Shown one piece after another: positions 43,813 through 52,775 of a stretch of 64,000 nt of DNA. The notes below the pieces were generated by a model. The model was not told the origin of the DNA. It worked only from the letters and a program-made list of their open reading frames with translations, and searched no databases. The position numbers and the translations under genes are program-made. This DNA comes from Clostridium lacusfryxellense (lineage in GTDB: Bacteria; Bacillota; Clostridia; Clostridiales; Clostridiaceae), in assembly GCF_018861735.1 (NCBI RefSeq), contig NZ_JAHLEB010000015.1:34862-98861 (forward strand). Direction: 5' to 3'. Position 1 is the first letter of the stretch, and each line of letters opens with the position of its first letter.

Positions 43813-44206
43813 AAGATTACCTCCTCGTAGTTTTATAAAAATAAATAAAAATTTACTTTTATATAGCTATTTTATTTGTATACTATATATTTATTAATTT
43901 AGATTGCTTTTAGTGAAGAATTTCTTTTCGTACATAATATAGTAATGTAAATTCATAATAATTTGAAACATAACATGACTAGCCACTAAAATATTTTTTG
44001 TCATTATATTATATTATATAGCCCATATGCGAAAATATATATACTTTTTTAAAAAAAAGTAAATTCTACATATTGCAATAAAAAATCTCTACATATATAG
44101 TGATAAGAATTATTTTAGTAATTGCTTCTTAATTTTAATATTATGAATAAAAAAGTCCTATATTGTAAAATATATAACATATTACAGTATAATTGGGAGG
44201 TACATC
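43813..44206. other. AT-rich divergent intergenic region
   Basis: 394 bp between dapA (minus) and the spore-protein gene (plus), with no gene and no recognised riboswitch. It must hold both promoters. A CATATTA hexamer-like element at 44,178 resembles the -10 of sigma-G promoters, but a matching -35 at proper spacing is not evident. Otherwise nothing found. Confidence 0.5.
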
Positions 44207-44446
44207 ATGGGGAAAACACCTTTAAAAAAAGTTATAAAAGCTAAATTAAAAACAAATAAGGAGTTAACAACAAATGAAATGTTAAGAGAAACCTTAAAAT
44301 ATGAAATAGCAGAAGAATTAGGACTTATAAGCAAGATAGATGATTGTGGGTGGAGTGGACTAACAGCTGAGGAAACAGGAAGAATTGGAGGATTAATGAC
44401 AAAAAGAAAAAAACTTATAAATCTCCCTAAAAATAAAGATTTTTAG
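44207..44446 (+). CDS. Alpha/beta-type small acid-soluble spore protein (SspF-like), 79 aa
   Basis: The conserved SASP core is present: LRETLKYEIAEELGL, then DDCGWSGLTAEETGRIGGLM with the GW, the T-A-E-x-x-G-x-x-G-G run and following TKRKK. It binds and protects DNA in the spore core. The basic N-terminus is longer than in SspA/B, as in SspF/minor SASPs. GGGAGGTACATC precedes ATG. Expected to be forespore-expressed. Confidence 0.9.
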   Translation: MGKTPLKKVIKAKLKTNKELTTNEMLRETLKYEIAEELGLISKIDDCGWSGLTAEETGRIGGLMTKRKKLINLPKNKDF

Positions 44447-44573
44447 AATTCCAAAGCAAATTGCTTGGACAATAATTGCTGTATAGGTTAGAATATTATA
44501 TACCATTACAGTAGTAAGAGGGGATCTTTTAAAAAGGTGAACCTTTTTTTAAAAGCAAAGGAGAAATGTTAAT

Positions 44574-45311
44574 ATGGATTGTTATAAAGAATTTGCTCAT
44601 ATATATGATGAATTAATCAATTCGGATATTGATTATAAAACATGGGCAACTAACATATTATGTATTTGTAAAGATCAACGCCTAAATATGGACAGTTATT
44701 TGGATTTAGCCTGTGGTACAGGAAATCTTACTATAGAAATTGCAAGTGAATTTAAACATATATGGGCAGTTGATTTATCTTCTGATATGTTAAGTGAAGC
44801 AGAACAAAAATTAAGGAATTCTAACATAAAAGCACAATTTGTATGTCAGAATATTTGCGAACTTAATATAAATAAGACTTTCAATCTCATAACCTGTTGC
44901 TTAGATTCTAGTAATTATATATTACAAGAAGAAAAATTTAGAAAATATATATCAGGAGCTTACAATTTATTAAAAGAAGATGGATTATTTGTTTTTGATA
45001 TTAATTCTTATTACAAACTTACAAACGTACTTGGAAATAATACTTATAATTACGATTCGGAAGATGTAGTATACATATGGGAAAATTATTTAGAGGATGA
45101 TGTAGTTGAAATGAGTTTAACCTTTTTTGTTAAAGAAGGACAAGTATATAGGCGGTTTGATGAACAACATTCAGAAAGAGCTTATACCGAAGAGTATATA
45201 GAACGGATTATAAAGGAAGTTGGATTTGAAATAATAAAAAAAATGAATAATTACGAAGATAAAGTAGTAAATGATACAACAGAGAGAATATGTTATGTTC
45301 TTAAGAAGTAA
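44574..45311 (+). CDS. SAM-dependent methyltransferase, 245 aa
   Basis: Class I methyltransferase: motif I YLDLACGTGNLTIEIA (43-58), motif II acidic end IWAVDLSSDML, and LLKEDGLFVFDINSYYKL for the later strand. The C-terminal part is beta-rich (VEMSLTFFVKEGQVYRRF). The substrate is not evident. AAAGGAGAAATGTT precedes ATG; a short hairpin (AAAAAGG/CCTTTTT) just upstream may be a leader structure or terminator. Followed closely by hslO, so possibly co-transcribed. Confidence 0.88.
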   Translation: MDCYKEFAHIYDELINSDIDYKTWATNILCICKDQRLNMDSYLDLACGTGNLTIEIASEFKHIWAVDLSSDMLSEAEQKLRNSNIKAQFVCQNICELNINKTFNLITCCLDSSNYILQEEKFRKYISGAYNLLKEDGLFVFDINSYYKLTNVLGNNTYNYDSEDVVYIWENYLEDDVVEMSLTFFVKEGQVYRRFDEQHSERAYTEEYIERIIKEVGFEIIKKMNNYEDKVVNDTTERICYVLKK

Positions 45312-45356
45312 AATAAGAAGAGATAGAATTATTTTAAAATTACAGGAGGATATTAT

Positions 45357-46235
45357 ATGGATAAATTAGTTAGAGCTACAGCAAAACAGGGCCAAGTTAG
45401 AATATTTGCAGCCATAACTACCGATTTAGTAAATGAAGGAGTTGTTATGCATTCATGTTTGCCAACGGCATCGGCAGCTTTTGGGAGAATGCTAACAGCA
45501 GGTACACTTATGGGAACAATGTTAAAGGCAAAGCAAGATAGCCTTACCCTTCAGATTGATGGTGGTGGAAAAGCGGGTGGAATAGTAGTGACTGCTCATG
45601 CTGATTCAAGTGTAAAAGGGTATATAGCAGATCCTAATGTGGATTTGCCAGCTAACAAACTGGGTAAGCTTGATGTAGGTGGTGCAGTTGGAACAGATGG
45701 TTATTTAAGAGTCATAAGAGATATGGGGCTCAAGGAACCATATGTAGGCCAAGTACCTATTCAAACTGGTGAAATCGGGGATGATTTAGCTTATTATTAT
45801 ACAGTTTCTGAGCAAACTCCATCAGCTGTTGGACTTGGAGTCTTAGTTGATACTGATATGAGTATTAAGGCTTCGGGAGGGTTTATAATCCAAATGATGC
45901 CTGATGCGGATGAATTCTTAGCTGATATGATAACATACAGACTTGAAGAAATTCCATCGATAACTGAATTTATAGAAAAAGGTATGAGCATAGAAGAAAT
46001 ATTAGAATTTATATTTGAAGATATGGAACTTAAAATACTTCAAGACATTAAGCCAACATATAAATGTGATTGTTCTAGAGAAAGAGTGGAGAAAGCATTA
46101 ATAAGCATAGGAAGAAAAGATCTAGAAGAAATATATAATGATGAAAAAACAGAGGAACTTAAGTGCCATTTCTGTAATAAAAATTATGAATTTAATCATG
46201 AAGATATTGGTAAACTAATAAAAGAGGCTAATTAA
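45357..46235 (+). CDS. hslO: Redox-regulated chaperone Hsp33
   Basis: 292 residues. The N-domain has [20 protein letters not shown] and [19 protein letters not shown]; the zinc switch at the C-terminus has Cys237-x-Cys239 and Cys270-x2-Cys273 (CDC, CHFC). On oxidation these Cys form disulfides, zinc is released and the chaperone holds unfolding proteins. CAGGAGGATATT precedes ATG. Immediately followed by the tRNA cluster with its own promoter elements. Confidence 0.97.
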   Translation: MDKLVRATAKQGQVRIFAAITTDLVNEGVVMHSCLPTASAAFGRMLTAGTLMGTMLKAKQDSLTLQIDGGGKAGGIVVTAHADSSVKGYIADPNVDLPANKLGKLDVGGAVGTDGYLRVIRDMGLKEPYVGQVPIQTGEIGDDLAYYYTVSEQTPSAVGLGVLVDTDMSIKASGGFIIQMMPDADEFLADMITYRLEEIPSITEFIEKGMSIEEILEFIFEDMELKILQDIKPTYKCDCSRERVEKALISIGRKDLEEIYNDEKTEELKCHFCNKNYEFNHEDIGKLIKEAN

Positions 46236-46269
46236 TAATTAACTTTATTAATAAAATATTATAAAGTTG

Positions 46270-46303
46270 TTGACAAGTTTTATTAATTAAGGTAGACTAT
46301 AAT
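46270..46303 (+). promoter_or_regulatory. Probable tRNA operon promoter
   Basis: TTGACA (46270-46275) is followed by TAGACT at 17-bp spacing (46293-46298) overlapping TATAAT (46298-46303). Either could act as -10; the tRNA begins 18 bp further. Confidence 0.6.
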
Positions 46304-46321
46304 AGTTGTATAAAGACATGT

Positions 46322-46397
46322 GGGAGCATAGCTCAGCTGGGAGAGCATCTGCCTTACAAGCAGAGGGTCACAGGTTCGAACCCTGTTGTTCCCACCA
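46322..46397 (+). tRNA. tRNA-Val (anticodon TAC)
   Basis: Cloverleaf of 76 nt with encoded CCA. Acceptor GGGAGCA with TGTTCCC, D-arm GCTC-AGC..GAGC, anticodon loop CTTACAA, T-arm GGTTCGAACC. First of five tRNAs in one transcript. Confidence 0.97.
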
Positions 46398-46402
46398 CAT
46401 AT

Positions 46403-46479
46403 GGCCCAGTAGCTCAGTTGGTTAGAGTGCTGCCCTGTCACGGCAGAGGTCGAGGGTCCGAGTCCCTTCTGGGTCGCCA
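46403..46479 (+). tRNA. tRNA-Asp (anticodon GTC)
   Basis: 77 nt with CCA; acceptor GGCCCAG with CTGGGTC, anticodon loop CTGTCAC, T-arm loop TCCGAGT. Five bases after the previous tRNA. Confidence 0.97.
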
Positions 46480-46517
46480 TTTAAATTCAAAAAAATGGCG
46501 ATTTTAAAAATTAATGT

Positions 46518-46593
<76 letters not shown>

Positions 46594-46598
46594 GTGTT

Positions 46599-46673
46599 GC
46601 GGAAGTAGCTCAGTGGTAGAGTGCCACCTTGCCAAGGTGGACGTCGCGAGTTCGAATCTCGTCTTCCGCTCCA
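46599..46673 (+). tRNA. tRNA-Gly (anticodon GCC)
   Basis: 75 nt with CCA; acceptor GCGGAAG with CTTCCGC, anticodon loop TTGCCAA, T-loop TTCGAAT. Confidence 0.97.
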
Positions 46674-46697
46674 AAAACTTTAAAAATTAAAAAAAAT

Positions 46698-46772
46698 GGC
46701 GCTATAGCCAAGCGGTAAGGTCAAGGTCTGCAAAACCTTTATTCCCCGGTTCAAATCCGGGTGGCGCCTCCA
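46698..46772 (+). tRNA. tRNA-Cys (anticodon GCA)
   Basis: 75 nt with CCA; acceptor GGCGCTA with TGGCGCC, anticodon loop CTGCAAA. Last tRNA of the cluster. Confidence 0.97.
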
Positions 46773-46784
46773 AAACAAAAAAAG

Positions 46785-46828
46785 AAGTTTAACTACTGAT
46801 GTTTCAGCAGTTAAACTTCTTTTTTTTA
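46785..46828 (+). terminator. Terminator of tRNA operon
   Basis: AAGAAGTTTAACTACTG pairs with CAGCAGTTAAACTTCTT with small asymmetry around ATGTTT, followed by TTTTTT. Confidence 0.85.
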
Positions 46829-46944
46829 TATTATAAAATAATGTAGCTATACATTTGCATTAATTTATTAGTATAATCTTGCGTTTTATAGGATGTATTG
46901 ATGATTAAAACAACAAAGGCAAGCATAATTGGATTTTATGTTAT

Positions 46945-47286
46945 TTACTACATGTTTTTTGTGGAATAGGTGAGGAAATTGTATTCCGTGGATACTTGTA
47001 TGAAAAATTAAAGGAAACTACAAATTCTGGAGAATAGTCTGTTGTTATTTCATCTATATTGTTTGGGCTGTTTCACTATCCTGTGGGACACAATATTCTG
47101 CAAGTTCTTATGACAACTGTTATTGGGTTTATATTTGCAGTATTACGATTGAAATTCAAAGATTGTACAACTTTATCGGTGGGTATTGCTCACGGACTAT
47201 ATGATACCTTTATTCTTATATTAAGTTGTGTTCTTAATTTAGTTTATTTGCAGATGCGTAAAGAAAAACGCATGTTTGAGCGATAG
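46945..47286 (+). pseudogene. CPBP-family intramembrane metalloprotease, broken
   Basis: The frame reads GIGEEIVFRGYLYEKLK (motif 1 EExxxR), a TAG stop at 47035-47037 shortly after (NSGE, stop, SVVISS), then FGLFHYPVGHNIL (motif 2 FxxxH) and GIAHGLYDTFILIL (motif 3). The N-terminal half is absent: upstream of about 46,945 no membrane-protein frame is visible. The 3' end runs into the arm of a palindromic repeat element. So it is a fragment with missing start, one nonsense codon and a replaced end. Intact CPBP proteins cleave prenylated or bacteriocin-type substrates in the membrane. Confidence 0.8.
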
Positions 47287-47385
47287 CGAGTTTGCGATTT
47301 TTAGCAACTACAAATAAACTGAATTTTAGAATTACTTAGTGAAGTGAAAGCATTTCAAGCAATATATACTTTTCGTTATAGCATG
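47246..47385. repeat. Second copy of the palindromic repeat element (right half complete)
   Basis: Tip TGTTTGAGCGATAGCGAGTTT (about 47,273-47,293) and right arm AGAATTACTTAGTGAAGTGA with later CAATATATACTTTT match the element at 39.75 kb. Only the inner left arm (TTTAGTTTATTTGCAGATGC, about 47,238-47,257) is present, inside the 3' end of the broken CPBP gene, pairing with the right-arm ATTTTTAGCAACTACAAATA. Confidence 0.7.
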
Positions 47386-47432
47386 ATTTAAGAAAAGCTG
47401 TTGCATAATATACGAAGAACCTTATTTACTAC

Positions 47433-48128
47433 CTAGACTCTAAAAATGCTGCCTCTATCGATTAGTTTCCCATTTCTTAAAAATACAGGCTCTACATTAT
47501 GCTTTTTTAAAAACGCTAATACCTCTTTTCCATATAGATAATAATCTAAATGACCATAAAATGCTAAGACGTTATTTTCGATAAGACCTGTTGCACCACC
47601 AATAAAACCATAGTTCATCCCTGGAAGGAGAATATCACCGGGAGGAATTAATAAAACATCTATTTTATTTATAGTCAAAGCCTTGGAAATTGAAATGTCA
47701 CTAGTAATTATTGCATGATCATTTACTATGCAAGTAGAGCATTTTGTGTAACCTTGCTTTACGTTTATTAGATTTTTATCTTTACAAAAAGACAAAACAG
47801 CTGGATCAGTAAAATTAATTGAGTGAATAAAAAGATTACTTAAGCTCAAGCAATTAAGAAATATGTTGTAAGGATAGTCTGTTTTTAAAGTTAGTTTTGA
47901 TTTGTACACTTTGTAGTTTTGCAAAATTAACTTCTGTATAAAATCACTATCCATGTCTTGATGTACTATAATATTATTGCCTGATATGTGCATAAGCATA
48001 TCGGGATGACCACATTCAACATCACAAAGTAGCTTGCTTGGAGGGCAAATAAGTAAATTATATCCTCTAGAAATTAAATATTCTTTTTCTTCTTTAGCAA
48101 TTCTAAAATCAACGATTAAATTTTTCAT
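47433..48128 (-). CDS. Conserved hypothetical protein (DUF6873-like), 231 aa
   Basis: Begins MKNLIVDFRIAKEEKEYLIS, with GHPDMLMHISGNNIIVHQDM, VKQGYTKCSTCIVNDHAIIT and LLIPPGDILLPGMNYGFIGG, then NNVLAFYGHLDYYLYGKEVL. These blocks recur in a clostridial family of unknown function; the GHPD, H-Q-D and FYGHLD acidic/His motifs suggest a hydrolase-type site, but nothing is proven. CAGGAGTTTTATA precedes ATG on the minus strand. Divergent from ytxC. Confidence 0.8.
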   Translation of the reverse strand: MKNLIVDFRIAKEEKEYLISRGYNLLICPPSKLLCDVECGHPDMLMHISGNNIIVHQDMDSDFIQKLILQNYKVYKSKLTLKTDYPYNIFLNCLSLSNLFIHSINFTDPAVLSFCKDKNLINVKQGYTKCSTCIVNDHAIITSDISISKALTINKIDVLLIPPGDILLPGMNYGFIGGATGLIENNVLAFYGHLDYYLYGKEVLAFLKKHNVEPVFLRNGKLIDRGSIFRV

Positions 48129-48279
48129 TATAAAACTCCTGTTTTTAAATATATTTTCTTATGTTTATTTTATAACATAAATCTATAAGGAAATGCAATA
48201 TGTCGATAATTGTTTAAGTTATTTTGCATATACATTAATATTACACGCATACTACCTTAATGAGAAAGGAGTGTGTAAA

Positions 48280-49185
48280 ATGCTTTTATTAACTATTGCA
48301 TATAATAGGAGTATGGAATACATCATTGAAGAAATTGAAGATATGAAAAGATCTTTTAAAGATAAGAAAAACATACTAGGTATATCAGAGTCTATTATAG
48401 AAGATAGTCATTTGGTAAAGTTTTTTAGTAGTGATGATAATTTAAGTGATAGTAGTATTAAAGCATTTAATTTAAATGTCGCTAATATGTTATATAAAAT
48501 AGTAACAATAGAATTTTGTAAAAAAGAAATGAATGCTTTTTTAGCAGAAACGTATTTTTTTCTGCAAAATGATGAAATTAAACAAATTAAACCAAAGATA
48601 CAAGAGGCATTGCTTAGTGAAGGGACTATACTAGGACCTAATATGGTGTATTGTATTAATAGGAAAAATAAGATTATAGATAAAATAACTAGATGTATAG
48701 AAGAAAATAATGAAATTAATGTAAGTGGATTTTTAACATTTAGGACAAAAGAACTAAATTCAGATTTAGAATGTATTGTAGATAAAGTAGTTGAAGAGTA
48801 TATGGTTGATAAAGAATATAATGAGTTTATAAAGCTTCTTAAATATTTTGTTGACGTTCAAGAGAGTAAGGTAGATGAGGTTCACATTCTAATTGAGAAA
48901 AATGGAAGTTATAATCTAAGAGATGAAGAAGGAAATGATTTAGTAGGTAATATGATGACGGAGCTACCTGATGTTAAATTTGATTCGAAAGAAAATCAAG
49001 AAGAACTTATAATTAGTGCTATGATAACTAATGCTCCTAAAAAAATAATTATACATTGCAGCGGCAATTGTAAAAATAAAGAATTGATTGGTACGATTAG
49101 TAAGGTGTTTGTGGATAGAGTTCATTATTGTGATAATTGCGTCGAATGTGAAAAAATAAAAAAAGGATTAGCTGTATTTGAGTAG
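48280..49185 (+). CDS. ytxC: YtxC-like putative sporulation protein, 301 aa
   Basis: ATG 48280 is set by AAAGGAG (48265-48271); an earlier in-frame start lies in non-coding sequence. The middle carries the YtxC signature (EGTILGPNMVYCINRKNKII region and INVSGFLTFRTKELNSDLEC ... YNEFIKLLKYFVDVQESKVD), and the end has a Cys-rich tail (HCSGNC, YCDNCVECEKI). YtxC precedes translation or thrS/infC genes in Firmicutes and has been linked to sporulation; its activity is unknown. Confidence 0.85.
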   Translation: MLLLTIAYNRSMEYIIEEIEDMKRSFKDKKNILGISESIIEDSHLVKFFSSDDNLSDSSIKAFNLNVANMLYKIVTIEFCKKEMNAFLAETYFFLQNDEIKQIKPKIQEALLSEGTILGPNMVYCINRKNKIIDKITRCIEENNEINVSGFLTFRTKELNSDLECIVDKVVEEYMVDKEYNEFIKLLKYFVDVQESKVDEVHILIEKNGSYNLRDEEGNDLVGNMMTELPDVKFDSKENQEELIISAMITNAPKKIIIHCSGNCKNKELIGTISKVFVDRVHYCDNCVECEKIKKGLAVFE

Positions 49186-49229
49186 AAAATAATATATATA
49201 AAATTTATATTTAATAAAAATAAAGAGTA

Positions 49230-49258
49230 TTGACAATTAAAAAGTTATGTTATATAAT
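49230..49258 (+). promoter_or_regulatory. infC operon promoter
   Basis: TTGACA (49230-49235), 17 bp, TATAAT (49253-49258): perfect sigma-A consensus. Confidence 0.85.
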
Positions 49259-49264
49259 ACTAAT

Positions 49265-49415
49265 TGTTGTGAATGAAAATATAAAAAATAATTTAATATA
49301 ATATAATGTTTACAAGAAGAAACAGCCGTTTCTCACCTTACAGCTATGCTAGTTTGGTTAATTAGTAATTTAAATTTGTTACTATTAGGGACGGCATTTT
49401 GTCGTCCTTTTAATT
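49265..49415 (+). ncRNA. Leader attenuator of infC-rpmI-rplT (L20-leader type)
   Basis: A 5' UTR of about 200 nt with several dyads, ending in a terminator: GGACG (49389-49393) with CGTCC (49403-49407) around GCATTTTGT, then TTTT. Upstream AACAGCCGTTTCTCACCTTA-type sequence could form the competing structure. In Firmicutes L20 protein binds such a leader and represses its own operon. Assigned by position and architecture. Confidence 0.7.
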
Positions 49416-49462
49416 GTTTAAATATTATAAGGTTAGCTAAATACACCTAGGAGGTGAAAACT

Positions 49463-49984
49463 ATTAGTAAAAACAAAAATTTCATAATGAATGAGGAAAT
49501 ACGACATTCAGAAATAAGAGTTATCGGAGCTGACGGATCTGCATTGGGTATTTTAAATACTAAGGATGCTTTAAATCTCGCTGATGAGGCAGATATGGAT
49601 TTAGTTATGATGTCTCCGACTGCTAAACCTCCAGTATGTAGAATAATGGATATTGGTAAATATGAATACGAAAAGCAAAAGAAAGAAAAAGAAACTAAAA
49701 AGAAACAAAAAGTTGTCGTTCTTAAAGAAATACGATTAAGTGCAACAATACAAGATCATGATATCTCAATTAAGGCTAGTAATGCTAAAAAATTCTTGCT
49801 AGACGAAGATAAGGTAAAGATTACTGTAAGATTTAGAGGAAGAGAAATTGAAAACTCTAAAGTAGGACATAAGATTTTAAAATCATTTGTAGAAAAAATC
49901 GGTGATGATGTTTATGTTGTCGAGAAACCAGCGAGACAAGAGGGAAGAAATATGATAATGATTTTGGCTCCCAAAAAAGCGTAA
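49463..49984 (+). CDS. infC: Translation initiation factor IF-3
   Basis: 173 residues. [20 protein letters not shown] at the start, [20 protein letters not shown], then [20 protein letters not shown] and [18 protein letters not shown] are all IF-3 hallmarks. I place the start at ATT 49463, seven bases after AGGAGGTG (49449-49456); the in-frame GTG at 49454 overlaps that signal. AUU starts are known for infC and underlie its autoregulation. First gene of the L35/L20 operon. Confidence 0.97.
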   Translation: MSKNKNFIMNEEIRHSEIRVIGADGSALGILNTKDALNLADEADMDLVMMSPTAKPPVCRIMDIGKYEYEKQKKEKETKKKQKVVVLKEIRLSATIQDHDISIKASNAKKFLLDEDKVKITVRFRGREIENSKVGHKILKSFVEKIGDDVYVVEKPARQEGRNMIMILAPKKA

Positions 49985-50004
49985 CCGAGAGGAGGAATTT
50001 TATT

Positions 50005-50202
50005 ATGCCTAAAATGAAAACACATAGAGGCGCAGCAAAAAGATTTAAGAAAACAGGTACTGGCAAGCTAAAAAGAGCGAAAGCTTTTACAAGCCATATA
50101 TTAACAAAGAAAAGCGCAAAAAGAAAAAGAAACCTTAGAAAAACAGGATATGTTTCAACAACTCAAATAAAAGCGATGAAGAAATTGTTACCATACTTAT
50201 AA
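50005..50202 (+). CDS. rpmI: 50S ribosomal protein L35
   Basis: 65 residues: [20 protein letters not shown], then [20 protein letters not shown], the complete L35 pattern, ending [26 protein letters not shown] precedes ATG. Lies between infC and rplT as in nearly all bacteria. Confidence 0.99.
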   Translation: MPKMKTHRGAAKRFKKTGTGKLKRAKAFTSHILTKKSAKRKRNLRKTGYVSTTQIKAMKKLLPYL

Positions 50203-50230
50203 TATGAATGGTGATCAGGAGGTATATTAA

Positions 50231-50590
50231 ATGGCAAGAATTAAGCGAGCAGTAAACTCTCGTAAAAACCATAAAAAAGTATTAAAGCTTGCAAAAGGTT
50301 ATTACGGTGGAAGAAGTAAGTTATTTAAAACAGCTAATGAATCAGTAATGAGAGCATTAAGAAATGCTTATATTGGTAGAAAATTAAAGAAAAGAGATTT
50401 TAGAACACTTTGGATAGCTAGAATAAATGCAGCTTCAAGGTTAAGTGATCTTTCATATTCAAGATTTATGAATGGAATGAAACTTGCAGGCATAGATATT
50501 AACAGAAAGATGCTTTCTGAAATTGCTATAAATGATCCTAAAGCTTTTGCTGAATTAGTAGAAGTTGCAAAAAAACAATTACAAGCATAA
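50231..50590 (+). CDS. rplT: 50S ribosomal protein L20
   Basis: 119 residues: [40 protein letters not shown], then the C-terminal RNA-binding part [20 protein letters not shown]. It is needed for early 50S assembly and represses its operon through the leader. CAGGAGGTATATT precedes ATG; followed by a terminator. Confidence 0.99.
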   Translation: MARIKRAVNSRKNHKKVLKLAKGYYGGRSKLFKTANESVMRALRNAYIGRKLKKRDFRTLWIARINAASRLSDLSYSRFMNGMKLAGIDINRKMLSEIAINDPKAFAELVEVAKKQLQA

Positions 50591-50603
50591 AAATTATAAT
50601 TTA

Positions 50604-50632
50604 AAATGTAGCCGTTAGGCTGCATTTTTTAT
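50604..50632 (+). terminator. Terminator of infC operon
   Basis: AATGTAGCC pairs with GGCTGCATT (one G-T) around GTTA, then TTTT. Confidence 0.85.
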
Positions 50633-50639
50633 TGCATTT

Positions 50640-50667
50640 TTGACAAAAATATGTTAAGTGATATAAT
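50640..50667 (+). promoter_or_regulatory. Promoter of potassium uptake genes
   Basis: TTGACA (50640-50645), 16 bp, TATAAT (50662-50667), directly behind the rplT terminator. Confidence 0.8.
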
Positions 50668-50718
50668 TAGTGAAATGTCATTATAATAATGTTATTGTAG
50701 AAATTTAAAGGTGTAGAG

Positions 50719-52092
50719 GTGGCTAATTTGGAATTAGATATTAAAGCTATTAAAAAGAAAAGTATATATACTCCTGTTCGGATACTAGCATTAGGGTTCG
50801 CTATAGTTATATTCATAGGAGCATTACTCCTAAGTCTACCTATAGCTTCACAAAGCGGTGGAATTACACCTTTCATAGATTGTATATTCACCTCTACATC
50901 GGCTGTGTGTGTTACAGGCCTCGTAACTGTGGATACTGGGACGCATTGGACATACTTTGGGAAAACAGTGATAATGTTTCTTATAGAAATAGGCGGGCTC
51001 GGATTTATGTCCGTGGCTACACTTGGTTTTTTCTTTTTAGGTAAAAGGATAACATTAAAGGAAAGGCTAGTAATGCAGGAAGCTATGAATGTTAGTTCGC
51101 TTCAAGGCTTAGTTAAAATGGTTAAATATGTACTAATATTTACATTTTCTGTTGAAGCAGTAGGGGCAGTGTTATTTTCAACACAATTCATTCCAGAATT
51201 TGGAATTGCTAAAGGAATATATTATAGTGTATTCCATTCAGTTTCTGCTTTTTGTAATGCGGGGTTTGATTTGATGGGAAATTTCAAAAGTGTTACTGAA
51301 TATGCTAATAATTCAGTAGTGATATTGACAATTGCAGCACTAATTGCAATTGGTGGTTTAGGATTTTTCGTTTGGGTGGAAATATATAATTGTAAATCAT
51401 TTAAAAGGCTGTCACTTCATTCTAGAGTAGTTATTTATTCTACTTTAGTTTTAATTTTTGGAGGGGCGATACTTATGTATATTTTTGAGATGAATAATCC
51501 AGGTACTATTAAGGGGATGACCTTTAAGGGTAAAGTTTTATCTTCAATATTTGCATCGGTTTCTCCTAGAACTGCTGGGTTTAATTCTATTCAACTAGAT
51601 AAAATGACTCCTGCAGGAAATTTTTTAACTATAATTTTAATGTTTATTGGTGGATCACCTGGTTCAACGGCTGGTGGTATAAAAACAACAACTGCAGTTA
51701 TACTTTTTATGACTGTATTGTCTGTAGTTCGTGGGCGTGAAGATACTGAGATTTTTCAAAGACGTATAAATAAGGAAACTGTATATAAATCATTAGTAAT
51801 AACTGTACTTGGTTTTGTAATTGTTATAGGAGTTACTATGATATTATCAATTACACAGCAACACGACATTCCTTTTGAGTACTTCTTATATGAGGCTACT
51901 TCGGCGTTTGCTACAGTAGGGTTAACCTTGGGGTTAACTACAAAATTAACACTTGTAGGGAAGATAGTAATAGCAATTACAATGTATGCGGGGAGAGTCG
52001 GACCGCTTACTATATTACTTGCAGTTGCTAAAAATAAAAAGGCTAAATCGGGTAAGATAAAATACCCGGAAGGTAAAATTTTAATTGGATAG
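50719..52092 (+). CDS. ktrB: Potassium uptake channel subunit (TrkH/KtrB family)
   Basis: 457 residues with four membrane-pore-membrane repeats. Filter-like segments are visible: SAVCVTGLVTVDTG, SAFCNAGFDLMG, SPRTAGFNSIQ and SAFATVGLTLGL, each around the conserved Gly. About ten membrane spans. It transports K+ (often with Na+). The GTG at 50719 follows AAAGGTG; a TTG at 50728 behind AGAGGTGG is an equally good start. Followed by the regulatory ktrA gene. Confidence 0.93.
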   Translation: MANLELDIKAIKKKSIYTPVRILALGFAIVIFIGALLLSLPIASQSGGITPFIDCIFTSTSAVCVTGLVTVDTGTHWTYFGKTVIMFLIEIGGLGFMSVATLGFFFLGKRITLKERLVMQEAMNVSSLQGLVKMVKYVLIFTFSVEAVGAVLFSTQFIPEFGIAKGIYYSVFHSVSAFCNAGFDLMGNFKSVTEYANNSVVILTIAALIAIGGLGFFVWVEIYNCKSFKRLSLHSRVVIYSTLVLIFGGAILMYIFEMNNPGTIKGMTFKGKVLSSIFASVSPRTAGFNSIQLDKMTPAGNFLTIILMFIGGSPGSTAGGIKTTTAVILFMTVLSVVRGREDTEIFQRRINKETVYKSLVITVLGFVIVIGVTMILSITQQHDIPFEYFLYEATSAFATVGLTLGLTTKLTLVGKIVIAITMYAGRVGPLTILLAVAKNKKAKSGKIKYPEGKILIG

Positions 52093-52103
52093 GGGTGGGG
52101 TTA

Positions 52104-52763
52104 ATGAGTAAAAGACAGTTTATTGTTATAGGTCTTGGAAGATTTGGAGCGTCTGTTGCTGAAACATTATATTCTTTGGGAAATGATGTGTTGGCAGTTG
52201 ATTCTGATGAAGAAGTAGTTCAAGAAATCTCGGATAATGTGACTCATTCAGTTCAAGTAGATGCAAATGATGAGAATAGCTTAAGAGCGCTTGGTATTCG
52301 TAATTTTGATTGCGCAGTTATTAGTATTGGTTCTAACATCCAAGCTAGTATTTTGGCAACACTATTAGTAAAAGAATTAGGAGTAAAACATGTAATTGCA
52401 AAAGCAACTAATGCGTCACATGCAAAAGTATTATATAAAATAGGTGCAGATAGAGTAGTTTTTCCAGAAAGAGATATGGGTGTGCGTGTTGCACATAATT
52501 TAGTATCTTCAAACATCTTAGATTATATTGAATTATCGCCTGATTATAGTATAGCCGAAGTTATTAGCCCTGAAGAATGGCATAATAAAACTTTAGGAGA
52601 ATTGAATATAAGGGCAAGGTACGGCATTAATGTAATGGCTATAAAAAGAAATAATGACATTGACGTTTCACCACTTGCAGATAACATTATTGAACCAGGT
52701 GATATTATTGTGGCTATAGGTAATATTGAGGAATTGAATAAGTTAGAAAATCTAGTTAAATAA
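52104..52763 (+). CDS. ktrA: Potassium uptake regulatory subunit (KtrA/TrkA family, RCK)
   Basis: 219 residues from ATG 52104 (AGGGGTGGGG upstream). The RCK_N Rossmann domain has FIVIGLGRFGASVAETLYSL (GxGxxG) and VLAVDSDEEVVQEI with the acidic strand end, so it binds ATP/ADP or NAD(H). The RCK_C domain (about 135-219) ends IIEPGDIIVAIGNIEELNKL. It gates the KtrB channel in response to nucleotide. Eleven bp after ktrB. Confidence 0.95.
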   Translation: MSKRQFIVIGLGRFGASVAETLYSLGNDVLAVDSDEEVVQEISDNVTHSVQVDANDENSLRALGIRNFDCAVISIGSNIQASILATLLVKELGVKHVIAKATNASHAKVLYKIGADRVVFPERDMGVRVAHNLVSSNILDYIELSPDYSIAEVISPEEWHNKTLGELNIRARYGINVMAIKRNNDIDVSPLADNIIEPGDIIVAIGNIEELNKLENLVK

Positions 52764-52775
52764 GGGGTACTTATT

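Noticed and set aside
43813..44206. Lysine riboswitch ahead of dapA
   Set aside because: No L-box consensus or suitable terminator on the minus strand could be recognised.
46283..46480. 65-residue minus-strand frame in the tRNA cluster
   Set aside because: It is the complement of tRNA-Val and tRNA-Asp, a familiar false gene.
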